64,000 nucleotides of DNA from Puccinia triticina (GCF_026914185.1 NC_070564.1:6138001-6202000); one strand, 5' to 3'. Positions 32,315-43,957 are shown, counted from the first letter of the stretch. The notes: generated by a model not told the origin, from the letters alone. A program made the numbers and translations.

Positions 32315-34565
32315 ATGAAAGTCAAATACTACCAGGGTGTTGTTATTTGGTTGGTATTCATGACTGTCAATGTAATGGCTCCTTCACCATTTGAACCTTT
32401 CAGCTTGCAATTCAGTTGGGAAGCCACTCCTGTATCTACTCCAGCTGAACAGATTCACGAAGCCAATTCTTTGCCTGAAAGCTCAACAAAAACAATGGCA
32501 GAGGATAGTTACAAGAATACTCCTCATCTTCTGACTGATTTCTCTGGGCCCTACTCAAATGATCTCAACAATGATGGTGAGACATTTTCACTGGATCATA
32601 TTAATCACTAAGAGAATGAATACAATAATTATAAGGAAAAAATGAATGCCACAAAGCTGACACTACAATCTTATTGCTTTTTAGAACCTATCAAATTACT
32701 CTTTGATTGGGAAGTTTCAGACCCTGTATCAGAATACACTGAAGCAACCAGTCCTTTGCATCAAAAACTTGGTTCCCCCAATGATGATTTGAACTCATCT
32801 GAGAGTGGAAAAAAACAATGCCTGGGGAATAATTTCAAAAATATCCCAAATTGGTTTTCACACCCCTCTGGAAATCATTTGATGCGTTCTGATAACTTTG
32901 GTGAGTTTTTTTTTTTTTTTTTTTTTTCATTTCCTCCAGAAACATGAACACTGGACACAAACTCTCAGGAAAGGCCCAATAGAAGGGCACAAGTGAATTC
33001 TGATGGAAAGAGGAATGGCCCAAAGCTGATACCAATAAGCTTGCTATGTAGAACCTACCACATCAATCTTAAATTGGGAAATCTATGAACCTTTATTAGA
33101 ATCCACTAGGGCAATTGGCCCTCTGAATGAACACCCTGGTTCTCTAAATAATGATGCCAATTTTTCTGAAAATATAAGAGAAAAATACATGGGGGATACT
33201 TTACACAAAACTTTACCAAATTTCATTCTTGATACCTCTGAAAATCATTTGATGTGTACTGATCCATTTGGTGAGTTTGTCTCATTGTATCAGAAAAATA
33301 CATACATGATAAAATTTCACAAAAAGATGAACCACCAATATCTGATTTGAGCAGATGTCATTTCCACAGGCAGAAATACTCCATTGAAAAGAAAAACTTC
33401 AACAATTCCTGAAAGGCAAAAACAGAATGAAAAGAGACCTGAAAGGCAAAAACAGAATGAAAAGAGAAAAACTTTAAGTAATCTTGAAATATCTGAGGGA
33501 CAGTTGGCACCAACTCCCAAGATTTGCTTTGGAAACAGATCTTCCAAACCTGCAGGGCTTTTTACTGAGCCACAATTTTATTCAAATAACCAAAACCCAA
33601 GAAAACCAGAAAGTAAAAGGATTGGTGATGTCTATGCCCAAGAACAAGCAGCACTTGGTGGATCACAGCTTCATTATGCCCCTCATTGTGATATCCAAAT
33701 CTTTCCAAACCCATTGATCCCAAGCACTTCGAATCATGGTTTTAGTGCATGCTATGCAGTTGATAGGGTACCTTCCATGGATATATTAATTTTTGACCAG
33801 CAAGTTTTCCACAACCCAGACATCAATTCATTGTTTTTAGATAAAATACGTGATAGGATTGGACCCCTTCCAGGAGCACATCTTACTGTGAACCAAGATG
33901 AATTAAGGTCCTTGGGAAAGGAATTTTCTGCGTCTTCAAGAATTCAAAAAGCCAAAAATGCACCAACAGGGAATATAACCAACAGAAATACAGCCTGTTC
34001 AGATGCCAAATTTGATAAAAGATTTCCTATAAAATTTGGAATGGATATCTTCTACAGTAATCTAAAAAGTTGGTACAACTATTGGTTACAGATAACTGGA
34101 ATTGATTTCAAATGCCATTTGGAGAACTACAAGACGTATAAAAGGAATCCTCCAGTAACAGTCTTCCCACTGTTTTTATTGCATGTTCAAATCATTAACG
34201 CAATAATACCAAGACCACAAAGTGAGATAATTCCACACACTTCATATCTTGTAGAAGCATCACAATCTTTTGGTATTTTGGCCACAATTTGGTACGAAGA
34301 TTATAATAAAATCCAAGATAGAATTCCATTAGACCTGTATCAGAGGATGAAAAATAATGAGGATCGAAATGAAAGAGACATGTGGAACACACTTCTTTGG
34401 ATTTATTTGCAGTTTTGGCTTTTAAATCACAGGAAGTCTTTGGTAATTGCTCTTGTGGGGGACGTAATGAATCCACTGGCCAAGAATTTCAAGCAGTTTT
34501 TCAATAAAGTGTTTTTCTTCAGTATTGAGAATTTGCACACAAGAATTCCCACTCTCTCAAAATGA
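32315..34565 (+). CDS. Secreted modular protein family, gene A (630 aa)
   Basis: Four exons: 32315-32576, 32685-32900, 33052-33270, 33370-34565; all three introns are phase 1. Exon 1 encodes a signal peptide (MKVKYYQGVVIWLVFMTVNV) and a first module beginning FEPFSLQFSWE. Exons 2 and 3 encode two homologous modules of 72-73 residues (EPIKLLFDWEVSDPV ... NHLMRSDNFG and EPTTSILNWEIYEPL ... NHLMCTDPFG). Exon 4 begins with a basic stretch (LKRKTSTIPERQKQNEKR, with a 10-residue direct repeat) and then a conserved domain of about 200 residues with FGMDIFYSNLKSWYNYWLQ and NPPVTVFPLFLLHVQIINAI. No known domain recognised. A candidate rust secreted or effector family; the basic stretch could act as a nuclear localisation signal. 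Confidence 0.75.
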
Positions 34566-35484
34566 TCCATTATTCATCTTTTTATATATTCCCATCTCAC
34601 CTTACAACTTTGTTTGAATCATTGTTGAATCTCTCACTGTTTTTTGTCTCAAGTCATTTTTCATGGCTGCAATTAACTTCAAAGAAAAAGTGAACATCAA
34701 TTATGGGTCCATTAACTTTACTGAGGTCCTCAATGCAATCACACCAATTGGTTTGTGGTTTGGACAACTTGCCTTCTACATGCCCAAATGTCTTCTGGAC
34801 TTGGTTCATGACATTTTCTGTCCTGATAAATGGAGCTACTTCTAATGGATCAAAGCTGGTGTTTTAGATGGCCTAGGGGTATCACCAATAGAAGCTTGGT
34901 GTCTCCCCTGCAACGACATAGTACAATCACTTCAAAGAGAGTGCTGAGTCCAGTGCTTGAATCCCGGGAAGCCCAACCCCTGGCCAATACCCCTTCCCAC
35001 ACCCTTCCCACATGGGCAACTAATTCGCTGCAATGTGAAAAACTTTCTGTTCCCACAAAGTGCCCAGACAGCTCTTCCACATGTTATTCCCAGAGAAGTT
35101 GGGTGATTCAGGCAACTCCTCTCCACTCGGCATAGGAGTAGTGAGACATTACATGCAAATTAAACCATGTCAAGTAACATATGAATAACTGTGGGCATGT
35201 ATGTAGAAAGCCGCTGTGAGTACAGTAACATCCCCTGTAGATAAATAAAGAACAAGTCTTCAAGTAAAGTAAAGAATAAAAATAAGAAAGAATGTCTGTG
35301 CCAGTCCTCTGTAGAAAAGGCAAAACAAAAGAGAGAGAGAGACCATCATTCTTCACCCGCCTCTCACGCACACAATCCACCAAACCATGCTACCACAACC
35401 ACACACATCATATGTCCACTCTTCTCTCACACCAATGTTCCTGTAAACCTTGCCGCATGTTGTCAACCAACAATTGGACTCCCC
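34566..35484. other. 3' flank of gene A; no gene
   Basis: A 60-codon frame at 34663-34845 is not preserved in the duplicate (no ATG, early stop), so it is not treated as a gene. GA-rich tracts occur near 35325-35345. Confidence 0.5.
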
Positions 35485-36225
35485 TTGCCATAGCTTCCCC
35501 GTCCCTGTCTATCCTACAATTTTGGGATCCCACACACACCTCTGCCCTAGCTACTCCCACTGACTTAGCCCGCTTTGGATGCCACAGCTTCCCCCAATCA
35601 CCACCGCTACTAGACAGTCTGCGCTGGCCTTCTAAAGTTGAGTCCAGCTCTGCCTGCCGCTGCGTTGCATACAATCGCCCCGCGCTCTGCCTCAATGAGC
35701 ATCATTTGCGTCAGCCTTGCGGAACCGCAGTTTGCAACCTCCACAACTCTATGAGGACATTCTGTCTGAGCCCCTGACCCAAATTTACCGCTACAACACA
35801 CTCCCATTTTCATTTTTAAACCCTTTATTAGTTTTCCAATTCATAACCCTCTTGCCCCCATAAACACAGCTTCAATTTCAACACCTGTTACCCTATCTGA
35901 GAAGGGTCAAAAACATCACCCCCCCTCCCCTCCCACCAAAACCAGTAGATCAATTTTGGGTTGGGCAAGATGTGTCCGCACGGGGTTGCGGACTGCTGTT
36001 CCGCAAGGCTGGCGCGGTGGATGTTCATCTAGGTGGAGCGCGGGGTGTACGCAACGCCGCGGCGGAGCTGGAATTGACTTAAGCATGCCAGCGCGGACTG
36101 GCTAGTAGCGGCGGTGATCAGGGGAAGCTGTGGCAGCCAAAGCGGACTGCATCAGCGGGATTAGCTGGGGCGGAGGCTGCAAGTGGGATCCCAAGATTGT
36201 AGGCTAGATGGGGGCGGGGAAGGTA
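35485..36225. repeat. Large imperfect inverted repeat at the duplication junction
   Basis: The left arm at about 35485-35770 reads as the reverse complement of the right arm at about 35960-36225, with a loop of about 190 bp. Matching words include CCTACAAT-TTGGGATCCCAC, CCGCTTTGG-TGCCACAGCTTCCCC, CACCGCTACTAG and CAGCCTTGCGGAAC. Unit B keeps only the left arm (about 41505-41765). The right arm ends about 10 bases before unit B begins. Confidence 0.75.
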
Positions 36226-36234
36226 GGGCGATAT

Positions 36235-36540
36235 TGGTGAGCTCAAGTTGTCTGGTCAGCTCTGCCAATTGCAGTTCTTTCAGCTTCCGGCTGTGGTCAT
36301 CAGTCGATTGGTTTTCGCGGACCAAATTCAGTCTGCTGATGGACGGACGCCTTGATAAAGATCCCCGAGAGTGATTGGAGCCGGGGAGGCCAGAAGTAGA
36401 CCGTGCTGGATTGGCGACCCTAAGTGGTTAGGAAGGTGAAGAGCGACTTGAGGCCAATGTTAAAGCTGAAGGAGAGATAAGAGAAAAATTATTGACCATG
36501 TCTTTGCGCCCACATGATCCCATCCATCAAAAAGTTTCAT
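36235..36540 (-). pseudogene. Truncated copy of the coiled-coil gene 5' end
   Basis: The copy of exon 1 (ATG at 36540, MKLFDGWDHVGAKTW) and about 60 codons of exon 2 (SRGSLSRRPSISRLN, LAELTRQLEL) end abruptly at the duplication breakpoint. The intron donor has drifted from GTCAGT to GTCAAT, and a 12-base in-frame deletion removes the GTPG segment. No downstream coding sequence follows, so it cannot encode the full protein. Confidence 0.75.
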
Positions 36541-37186
36541 GCATATATCTATGTATTGACTGTACAGAGATGATTATGTGGAACTTGCAGGATTGAGTTG
36601 AACTGTTTGAGAAAGCCCAGTCAATATTAAACCCTTGTTTTGAGCACAGATCTTTCGGCTGGTTTCCACGTTGGATGTTGGTTTTTTGGTGTTGGATGTT
36701 GGTTGTTGGTTGCTGTTGTGTCTGTTGAACAGCCCATCACCACCAATTCCCACTGCATGCACCCCGTGGGTGAGCCACTAAATCACAGCAAACAATGACA
36801 TCATCAACTGGTCAAAACACACCAAATATGGAGGACTTCCTGTCAGCTGCATAAAATGACTGATATAGAGGGAAAGGCTAAACATTCTGACTGGTGAAAA
36901 TTGATTGTGATGAAGTTTTTACCATAGTGTCTTCCTCTAAACCAAGCAGGAACGGGAAATCCCTCACTTACATAAGTCTTCAAACACACTCTACATAAAT
37001 ATCATATTTGTTTACAGAAAAGATGTACATACAGATCTGCTGAACCTATTGAAACTGGTTTCACCATCATCTTTATGGTTTGTCATTACCATACTCAACA
37101 CTAGCAACACTGCTTGCTATAAGACACTCTTGTCTATCCGGAGAAGGAGAAGGATCCAGTATAATATTAACTTTTCAACAATCAAA

Positions 37187-39393
37187 ATGAAATTCAAATA
37201 CTACCAGGGAGTTTTCATTTGGTTGGTATTCATGACTGTCAATGTACTGGCTCCTTCACCATTTGAACCTTACAGCTTGCAGTTCAGTTGGGAAGCCACT
37301 CCAGTATCTACTCCAGCTGAGCAGATTCATGAAGCCAATTCTTTGCCTGAAAGCTCAACAAAAACAATGGCAGAGGATAGTTACAAGAATACCCCTCATC
37401 TCCTGACTGATTTCTCTGGGCCCTACTCAAATGATCTCAACAATGATGGTGAGATATTTTCACTGGATCATATGAATCACTAAGAGAATGAATACATTAA
37501 TTATAAAGAAAAAATGAATGCCAAAAAGCTGATACTACAATCTTATTGCTTTTTAGAACCTATCAAATTACTCTTTGATTGGGAAGTTTCAGACCCTGTA
37601 TCAGAATGCACTGAAGCAACCAGTCCTTTGCATCAAAAACTTGGTTCCCCCAATGATGACCTTAATTCATCTGAGAGTGGAAAAAAACAATACCTGGGAA
37701 ATAATTCCAAACCTCTCCCAAATTTGTTTTTAAACCCCTCTAGAAATCATTTGATGCGTTCTGATAACTTTGGTGAGTTTTTTTTCCATTACCTGAAGAA
37801 ACATGAACACTGGACACAAACTCTCAGGAAAGGCCCAATAGAAGGGCACAAGTGAATTCTGATGGAAAGAGAAATTGCACAAAGCTGATACTAATAAGCT
37901 TGCTATATAGAACCTACCACATCACTCTTAAGTTGGGAAATCTATGAACCTTTATTAGACCCCACTAGGAAAATTGGCACTCTGGGTGAACACCCTGCTT
38001 TCCTAAATAATGATGCCAATTTTACTGGGAATATAGCAGAAAAATACATGGGGGATGCTTTACACAAAACTATCCCAAATTTCATTCTTGATACCTCCGA
38101 AGATCATTTGATGTGTACTGATCCATTTGGTTAGTTTGTCTCATTATATCAGAAACATACACAATAGAATTTCAGAAAAAGATGAAACACCAATATCTGA
38201 TTTGAGCAGATGTCATTTCCACAGGCAGAAATACTCCATTGAAAAGAAAAACATCAACAATTCCTGAAAGGCAAAAACAGAATGAAAAGAGAAAAACTTT
38301 AAGTAATCTTGAAATATCTGAGGAGCAGTTGGCACCAACTCCCAAGATATGCTTTGAAAACAGCTCTTCCAAACCTACAGGGCTTTTTACTGAGCCACAA
38401 TTTTATTCAAATAACCAAAACAAAAAAAAACAAAAAAGCAAAAGGATTGTTGATGTCTATGCCCAAGAACAAGCAGCACTTGGTGGATCACAGCTTCATT
38501 ATGCTCCTCATGGTGATATCCAAATCTTTCCAAACCCATTAATGATCCCAAGAACTTTGACTCATGGGTTTAGTGAATGCTATGCAGTTGATAGGGTACC
38601 TTCCATGGATATATTAATTTTTGACCAGCAAGTTTTCCACAATCCAGACATCAATTCATTGTTTTTAGATAAAATACGTGATAGGATTGGACCCCTTCCA
38701 GGAGCACATCTTACTGTGAACCAAGATGAATTAAGGTCCTTGGGAAAGGACTTTGCCTTGTCTTCAAGAATCCAAAAAGCAAAAAATGCCCCAACAAAGA
38801 ATATAACCAACAGAAATTCAGCCTGCTCAGATGCCAAATTTGATACAAGATTACCTTTAAAATTGGGAATGCATATCTTCTACAGCAATCTAGAAAGTTG
38901 GTACAACTATTGGTTACAGACAACTGGAATTGATTTCAAATGCCATCTGGAGAACTACCAGACTTACAAAAGGAATCCTCCAGTAACAGTTTTCCCACTG
39001 TTTTTATTGCATGTTCAAATCATTAATACAATAATACCAAGACCACAAAGTGAGATAATACTACACACTTCAGATCTTGAAGAAGCATCACAATCCTTTG
39101 GTATTTTGGCCACAATTTGGTATGAAGATTATAATAAAATCCAAGATAGAATTCCATTACACCTATATCAGAGGATGAAAAATAATGAGGATCTAAATGA
39201 AAGAGACATGCGGAACACACTTCTTTGGATTTACTTGCAGTTTTGGCTTTTAAATCACAGGAAGTCTTTGGTAATTGCACTTGCAGGGAATGTAATGAAT
39301 CCACTGCCCAAGAATTTCAAGCAGTTTTTCAATAAAGTGTTTTTCTTCAGTATTGAGAATTTGCACACAAGAATTCCCACTCTATCAAAATGA
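37187..39393 (+). CDS. Secreted modular protein family, gene B (621 aa)
   Basis: Four exons: 37187-37448, 37557-37772, 37911-38129, 38225-39393, with the same three phase-1 introns as gene A. The signal peptide is MKFKYYQGVFIWLVFMTVNV. Modules EPIKLLFDWEVSDPV and EPTTSLLSWEIYEPL match A's. Exon 4 has a single PERQKQNEKR unit where A has two. The intron 3 donor is GTTAGT where A has GTGAGT, still acceptable. The C-terminal domain is nearly identical to A and ends SIENLHTRIPTLSK. With both copies fully open over four exons, selection for function is likely; function unknown. Confidence 0.75.
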
Positions 39394-39454
39394 TCCATTA
39401 TTCAGCTTTATATATATTCCCATCTCACCTTATATGTTTCTTTGAATTGTTGGA

Positions 39455-39647
39455 GGTGTTCAAAGTTGAAATCATAAAATTTTCAATACATAAAGCCATA
39501 AAATCATAAAATTTTCAAATGATGATTTTACGTGTACCATTTTAGAAGTGGTGCTCTAATTTGAGTGTTTGGGTGGTACATTTTTTTTCAGCTTAGATTT
39601 TATGATTTTATGGTGTTATGATTTTATGCAAGTCAACTTTGAACACC
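39455..39647. mobile_element. 193-bp MITE, present only in unit B
   Basis: Its terminal inverted repeats GGTGTTCAAAGTTGA / TCAACTTTGAACACC lie at the two ends, with an AT-rich interior containing repeated CATAAAATC words. Unit A has an uninterrupted sequence near 34612-34630. Flanks ATTGTTGG and ATTGTCTA suggest an imperfect 8-bp target duplication, as for hAT-like elements. The superfamily is inference. Confidence 0.75.
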
Positions 39648-40349
39648 CTAATTGTCTAATCTCTCACTGTGTTCTGTCTTAAGTAACTTTTTCATAGCTG
39701 CAATTAACTTCAAAGAAAAAATGAACATCAATTATGGGTCCATTAACCTTCCTGAGTTCCTCCATGCAATCACACCAATTGGTGTGTGTTTTGGACCACT
39801 TGCCTTCTAAATGAACAATTTTTTTCTTGCCTTGTTTCATGACATTTATTTTCCTGAGTAATGGAGCTACTTATAATGGATCAAAGCTGGTGTTTTGGAT
39901 GGCCTACATCACCAACAGAAGCTCAGTGTCTCCCCTGTGACAACATAGTATAACCACTTCAAAGAGAGTGATGAGCCTGGTGCTTGAATCCCGCAAAGCC
40001 AAACCCCTGCCCAATACCCCTTCCCACATAGAAAACTATGCCACTGTGGTGCAAAAAACTGTCTACTGACACAAATTGTCCAGACAGCTCTCCCACATGT
40101 TATTCCCAGAGAATTTGGGCAATTTTGGCAACTCCTCTCCGCTCTGCATAGGAGTAGTTAGACGTTACATGCAAATTAAACTGTGTAAAGCAACATATGA
40201 ATACCCACAGGTATGTAGAAAGCCGCCGCAAGTACAGTAACATCCGCCGTAGATAACTCAAGAACAACTCTGCAAGTAAAGTAAAGAGCCCCGCACGTAA
40301 AGAATAAGTGTAGTACAGAATAAAAATAAGAAAGAATGTCCACACCAGT

Positions 40350-41317
40350 TGTGAGCCTGAGTCTCTATAGTGACAGCAGGACACAAGAAATGGGAGAGCA
40401 ATCGTTGGATTTCTTGGGATAAAGAAAATACAACTGTAAGAGAAAAAGAGAAAGAAAGAGAGAAACCAAGCAGGATAAGAAAGAAGAGAAGTACTATTTT
40501 ATTCTAGTGGGATTAATGCACGTCCACTGGCAATGCTACTCTTCAGAAGAGTGCTGCTAATCTGTGCTAGAAGTGCTACAGCTTCCTCTCAGGAGGGTAT
40601 CTGGATTAGATAAGTTTAATCCAGCCACAGTTTTTTAGCTTCCTTCTGGATAGTCAAGGTTCTTAAAGGGAAACCTGAGGGACAGCCCTGTAACCTAGAT
40701 TTGAGGGAAAGGCCAAGTGATAATAAGGGACAGCCCTGTGATCAAGATAGAGGCAAAGGCCTGTGGATTTGGAGGGACAGCCCTGTGATCAAGAAGGAGG
40801 CAAAACCAGAAGAAAGAGCAGATCAAGCAAGACACAGAGTTGTACCTCTGAGATAAACAAGGTTCAGTGAAAGAGGTTACTTACTGTCAATATCCTAGGC
40901 GCCTGTGACGGTAGGTATACTGGGAGTATAGTAGGCTCTTTGGTGGTGATCCTGGGGTTATCTGGGTGGTGGTTCTGGTGTGCTGAAGTCTGTAGATCCG
41001 CCTCAGGCAAGGGGGATCCTGACTACGAAAATTTTCACAGTTTGCTTATGTAATTTACATATGTACATGTGGTTTGGCGCGCCTGGTAGCGCTGACACGT
41101 CACAACTGCGCATGCGCGCCACAACTCAATAACTCAGGGAAGGAGCATAGTTACAGAGAATTGGTAAGTTGTAACTAGGGTTAAAATTGCATGAGGAAAC
41201 AGAATATGAAGTCTAAATGAGGTTATCTCTTAAGATGAAAAAGATATGAAGTAATTCATATGTAAAAAGTAGAAAAAGGCAGACTTTAGGTCAGCTGAGT
41301 TGACTCTAAGGCTGACA
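40350..41317 (+). mobile_element. 968-bp solo LTR with 5-bp target duplication
   Basis: It starts TGTGAGCCTGAGTC and ends AAGGCTGACA, so it has TG...CA ends, and is flanked on both sides by CCAGT (40345-40349 and 41318-41322). Unit A has the empty site GTGCCAGTCCTCTG at about 35300, with a single CCAGT. No internal retroelement genes are present, so it is the product of LTR-LTR recombination. The LTR family is unknown; the orientation given assumes TG at the left. Confidence 0.85.
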
Positions 41318-42349
41318 CCAGTCCTCTGTAAAAAATGCAAAACAAAAGAGAGAGAGAGAGAGAACATCATCCTTAACCCGCCTCTCACACACACAATCTG
41401 CCAAGCCATGCTCTCACAACCACGCACATCATATGTTCACTCCGCTCTCACACCAATGTTCCTGTCAACCTTGCCGCACGTCGTTGACCAACATTGGAAT
41501 CCTCTTGCCATAGCTTCCCGCCCCTGTCTATCCTACAATTTTGGTATCACACATCCCGTATCTGCCCTAGCTACGCCCGCTTTGGATGCCACGGCTTCCC
41601 CCAATCACCACCGCTACTAGACAGTCTGCGCTAGCCAGCTTAAGTCGACTCCAGCTCCGCTGTGGTGTTGCGTACAATCCCCCCGCGCTCCGCCTTGATG
41701 AACATCCTCCGTGTCAGCCTTGCAGAACCGCAGTTTGCAACCTCCACAAATCCATGCGGACATATCAAGTCCCTGACCCAAATTTACTGCTACAAAACAC
41801 TCCCATTTTCATTTTTAAACCCTTAATTAGTTGTCCAGTTCATAAAACTCTTGCCTCAATAAAAATAGCTTCAATTTCAATACCTGTTACCCTACCTGAG
41901 AAGGTTCAAAACCATCACCCCCTCCCACCAAAACCAGTGGATCAATTTTGGGTTGGGGAAGATGTTTCCACATGGTATACAGCCCTCACGGTGTCAGACA
42001 ATAGGCAGCGCGGTGAGGGGAAAGTGCTATGAAGCTGCCCCTGTGGCGGTCCATAAAATATTGAGTGGAACAGGATCAAAAACTACGATAGCGGGGTTGG
42101 GGGTGGATTTGTTTATAGACAGAGGGAATGGATACCCTTGGGGGAGGTGTAGGAAAGAGAGTCAGAGGAATAGTTCCGACAAACGGTGTCGGAGAGGGGA
42201 GGAGGTATGCACAAGGTTCAAAACAATGAAAATTGTGGAGTCGAAGGTCAAGAAGGGAAAAAAGGCTACTTTTCTGCTAAAATTGCTGTAGCGCAGCGTA
42301 GCGCGCGCTCTTTGGCGCCCTCTGTGTGTATTGTTAGCCGAACTTGACA

Positions 42350-42418
42350 AAGTCCCTTGCTGCTGCGGGCGTGTGACTTGCGAAGTAAGCCTCCAACAGC
42401 CTTCGGCAGGAGGGACTT
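42350..42418. repeat. Short hairpin repeat, copy 1
   Basis: Begins AAGTCCCT and ends AGGGACTT, so the termini pair. The interior words CTTGCGAAG-AAGCCTC and CTCGGCAGG / CTTCGGCAGG are shared with the copy at 43173-43242. Both copies follow a GC-rich CGTAGCG tract and the word CGAACTT. Confidence 0.7.
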
Positions 42419-43172
42419 ATACCATACCTCCCCTTTCTGGCGCACGGAGAATGCAATTTTCACCTCACTTTTCACTTTTCCCCTTGTACCTCTCTCATTC
42501 CATGATAAACTTGTTTTTTTTTGCTCCAGATCAGCTCAACATGCTACTGCTGAGGCTTCTATTTTTTTTTCTTTATGTACTGATACATGTATGTCCTGAG
42601 AAATTACACAAGACAAATAAACCTCAAGACCGTTACCGACTCTATAGCCCAACATTGCAGAAAGTAATTATGAAATGAGAGCACGCACTCTCTGGTCAAT
42701 ACATAGCCTGTTTGACACCCAGCTAGCTTGAGGATGAGCGGGATTGACCAGTCATCAAGGGGACTCGACCCTCTCAATGACCTAGAAGTAAGCCACAAAT
42801 TATTTTTATTCTTAGTGAACCCTTCTCCCAGAGCCATTCCAGGAGGGCAGTCTTACTAACACCCAAGTATCTCATCATACTTATCCCCTCCAAGCTCATA
42901 TCACCCATTTGAGAGGTTCCACAACATGTTTCATACATGAGGGTCAGGGGAACACTGCTCATCTCAGACTATAAGCAACAGTGGGCCAGCTACGCTAACC
43001 ATAGCGTTAGTGTGGTGTAGCGTAGCAGAATTCCGCTAAATTTTAGCGTAGCGTTAGCGGAATTGCACCATCTCTGTGCTAACGCTACGCGCACAGGGTG
43101 CGCAGCTAATTTTTCTGTTAGCGTAGCATTAGCGCAGATTTGAGAAATTGCGCTAATGCTCGAACTTAACAC

Positions 43173-43242
43173 AAGTCCCTCGCCGCTGTGAGCGTCTGGT
43201 CTTGCGAAGCAAGCCTCTGATAGCTCTCGGCAGGAGGGACTT
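43173..43242. repeat. Short hairpin repeat, copy 2
   Basis: Same termini (AAGTCCCT / AGGGACTT) and interior as 42350-42418, in the same orientation, 0.8 kb away. It lies next to AGCGTAGCGTTAGCG repeats. No tRNA or snoRNA boxes recognised. Confidence 0.7.
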
Positions 43243-43883
43243 GTGCGCTATCACTCCCTTTTGCAGAGCCTAGAATCTCCATTTGGCTGGGTGGTTTTTT
43301 CAAACCATCACAGTTCCTTGCCCTCAATACTTAAAACCTTAAAAATTTGCTTGGCACAAATCATTGCTTCTTGTGTGTCATCCCGTAGAATCTGATTTAT
43401 GTTACACCACTTCTTCAAGGTGAAATAAATTATCAAAGTAAATAAAAACTTGGATTTTACTGAAGCCAAGTAACAGAAGAGGTCTGTGCTCAATGAGAGT
43501 TTTGTCCCTTTTTTTCTTTGGCTATTAGCCAAAGAAAATAATGCATTTTTCTTCGGCTAAAAGCCAAAGGACAGCAGAGCTGGCCGGGCCAGCTCCACTG
43601 GAGCTGGCGCGCTGGCTGGCGCTGGATGAGCTGGTATTGGTATGTATTGGATACATTGCTGTATCCGATACATATACATAGCAATACGTATCCAATACAT
43701 AGCGATACATATCCAATACATACCGATACGTATCCAATACATACCTGTACAGTGTACTAAAAATACATACTGATACATATCCGATACATACCGATACGTA
43801 TCCGGTACATACCAATACGTATCCGATACATACCAATACAATGTGCTATACACCTTGCCACGTTTTTTTTTTAAAGAAAACTG

Positions 43884-43957
43884 CCCTAACCCCTAACCCC
43901 TAACCCCTAAAACCCGACCCCCAAAAACCCGCCCCCTAACCTGCCCCCTAACCCCCA
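43884..43957. repeat. Interstitial telomere-like CCCCTAA repeats
   Basis: Four near-perfect CCCCTAA/CCCTAAC units are followed by degenerate CCCCCTAACC and ACCCCC units. Fungal telomeres are usually TTAGGG; here the unit is TTAGGGG on the minus strand. It is embedded in a TIR element. Confidence 0.7.

Larger units (their letters stand above)
30830..35975 (+). repeat. Tandem segmental duplication, unit A
   Basis: Homologous to 36235-41990 in direct orientation. It contains the 5' end of the coiled-coil gene, its upstream region, secreted-family gene A and about 1.4 kb of 3' flank. Insertions present only in A: a 375-bp MITE at 31741-32115. Missing from A but present in B: a 193-bp MITE and a 968-bp solo LTR. 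Breakpoints are approximate. Confidence 0.85.
36235..41990 (+). repeat. Tandem segmental duplication, unit B
   Basis: Direct repeat of 30830-35975. Colinear landmarks are the GTGAGCTCAAGTTG start, the coiled-coil gene exon fragment, gene B, the GAGAGAGAGA tract at about 41349 (A: about 35330) and the CCATTTTCATTTTTAAACCC tail. Insertions specific to B are at 39455-39647 and 40350-41317. Confidence 0.85.
41991..43513. other. Gene-poor spacer with two hairpin repeats
   Basis: No supported coding frame. It holds AGCGTAGCGTTAGCG-type repeats (about 42292-42306 and 42990-43160) and two copies of a 70-base hairpin element annotated separately. Confidence 0.45.

Noticed and set aside
34663..34845. 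60-codon frame downstream of gene A
   Set aside because: The homologous stretch in unit B lacks the ATG and has an early stop, so the frame is not conserved.
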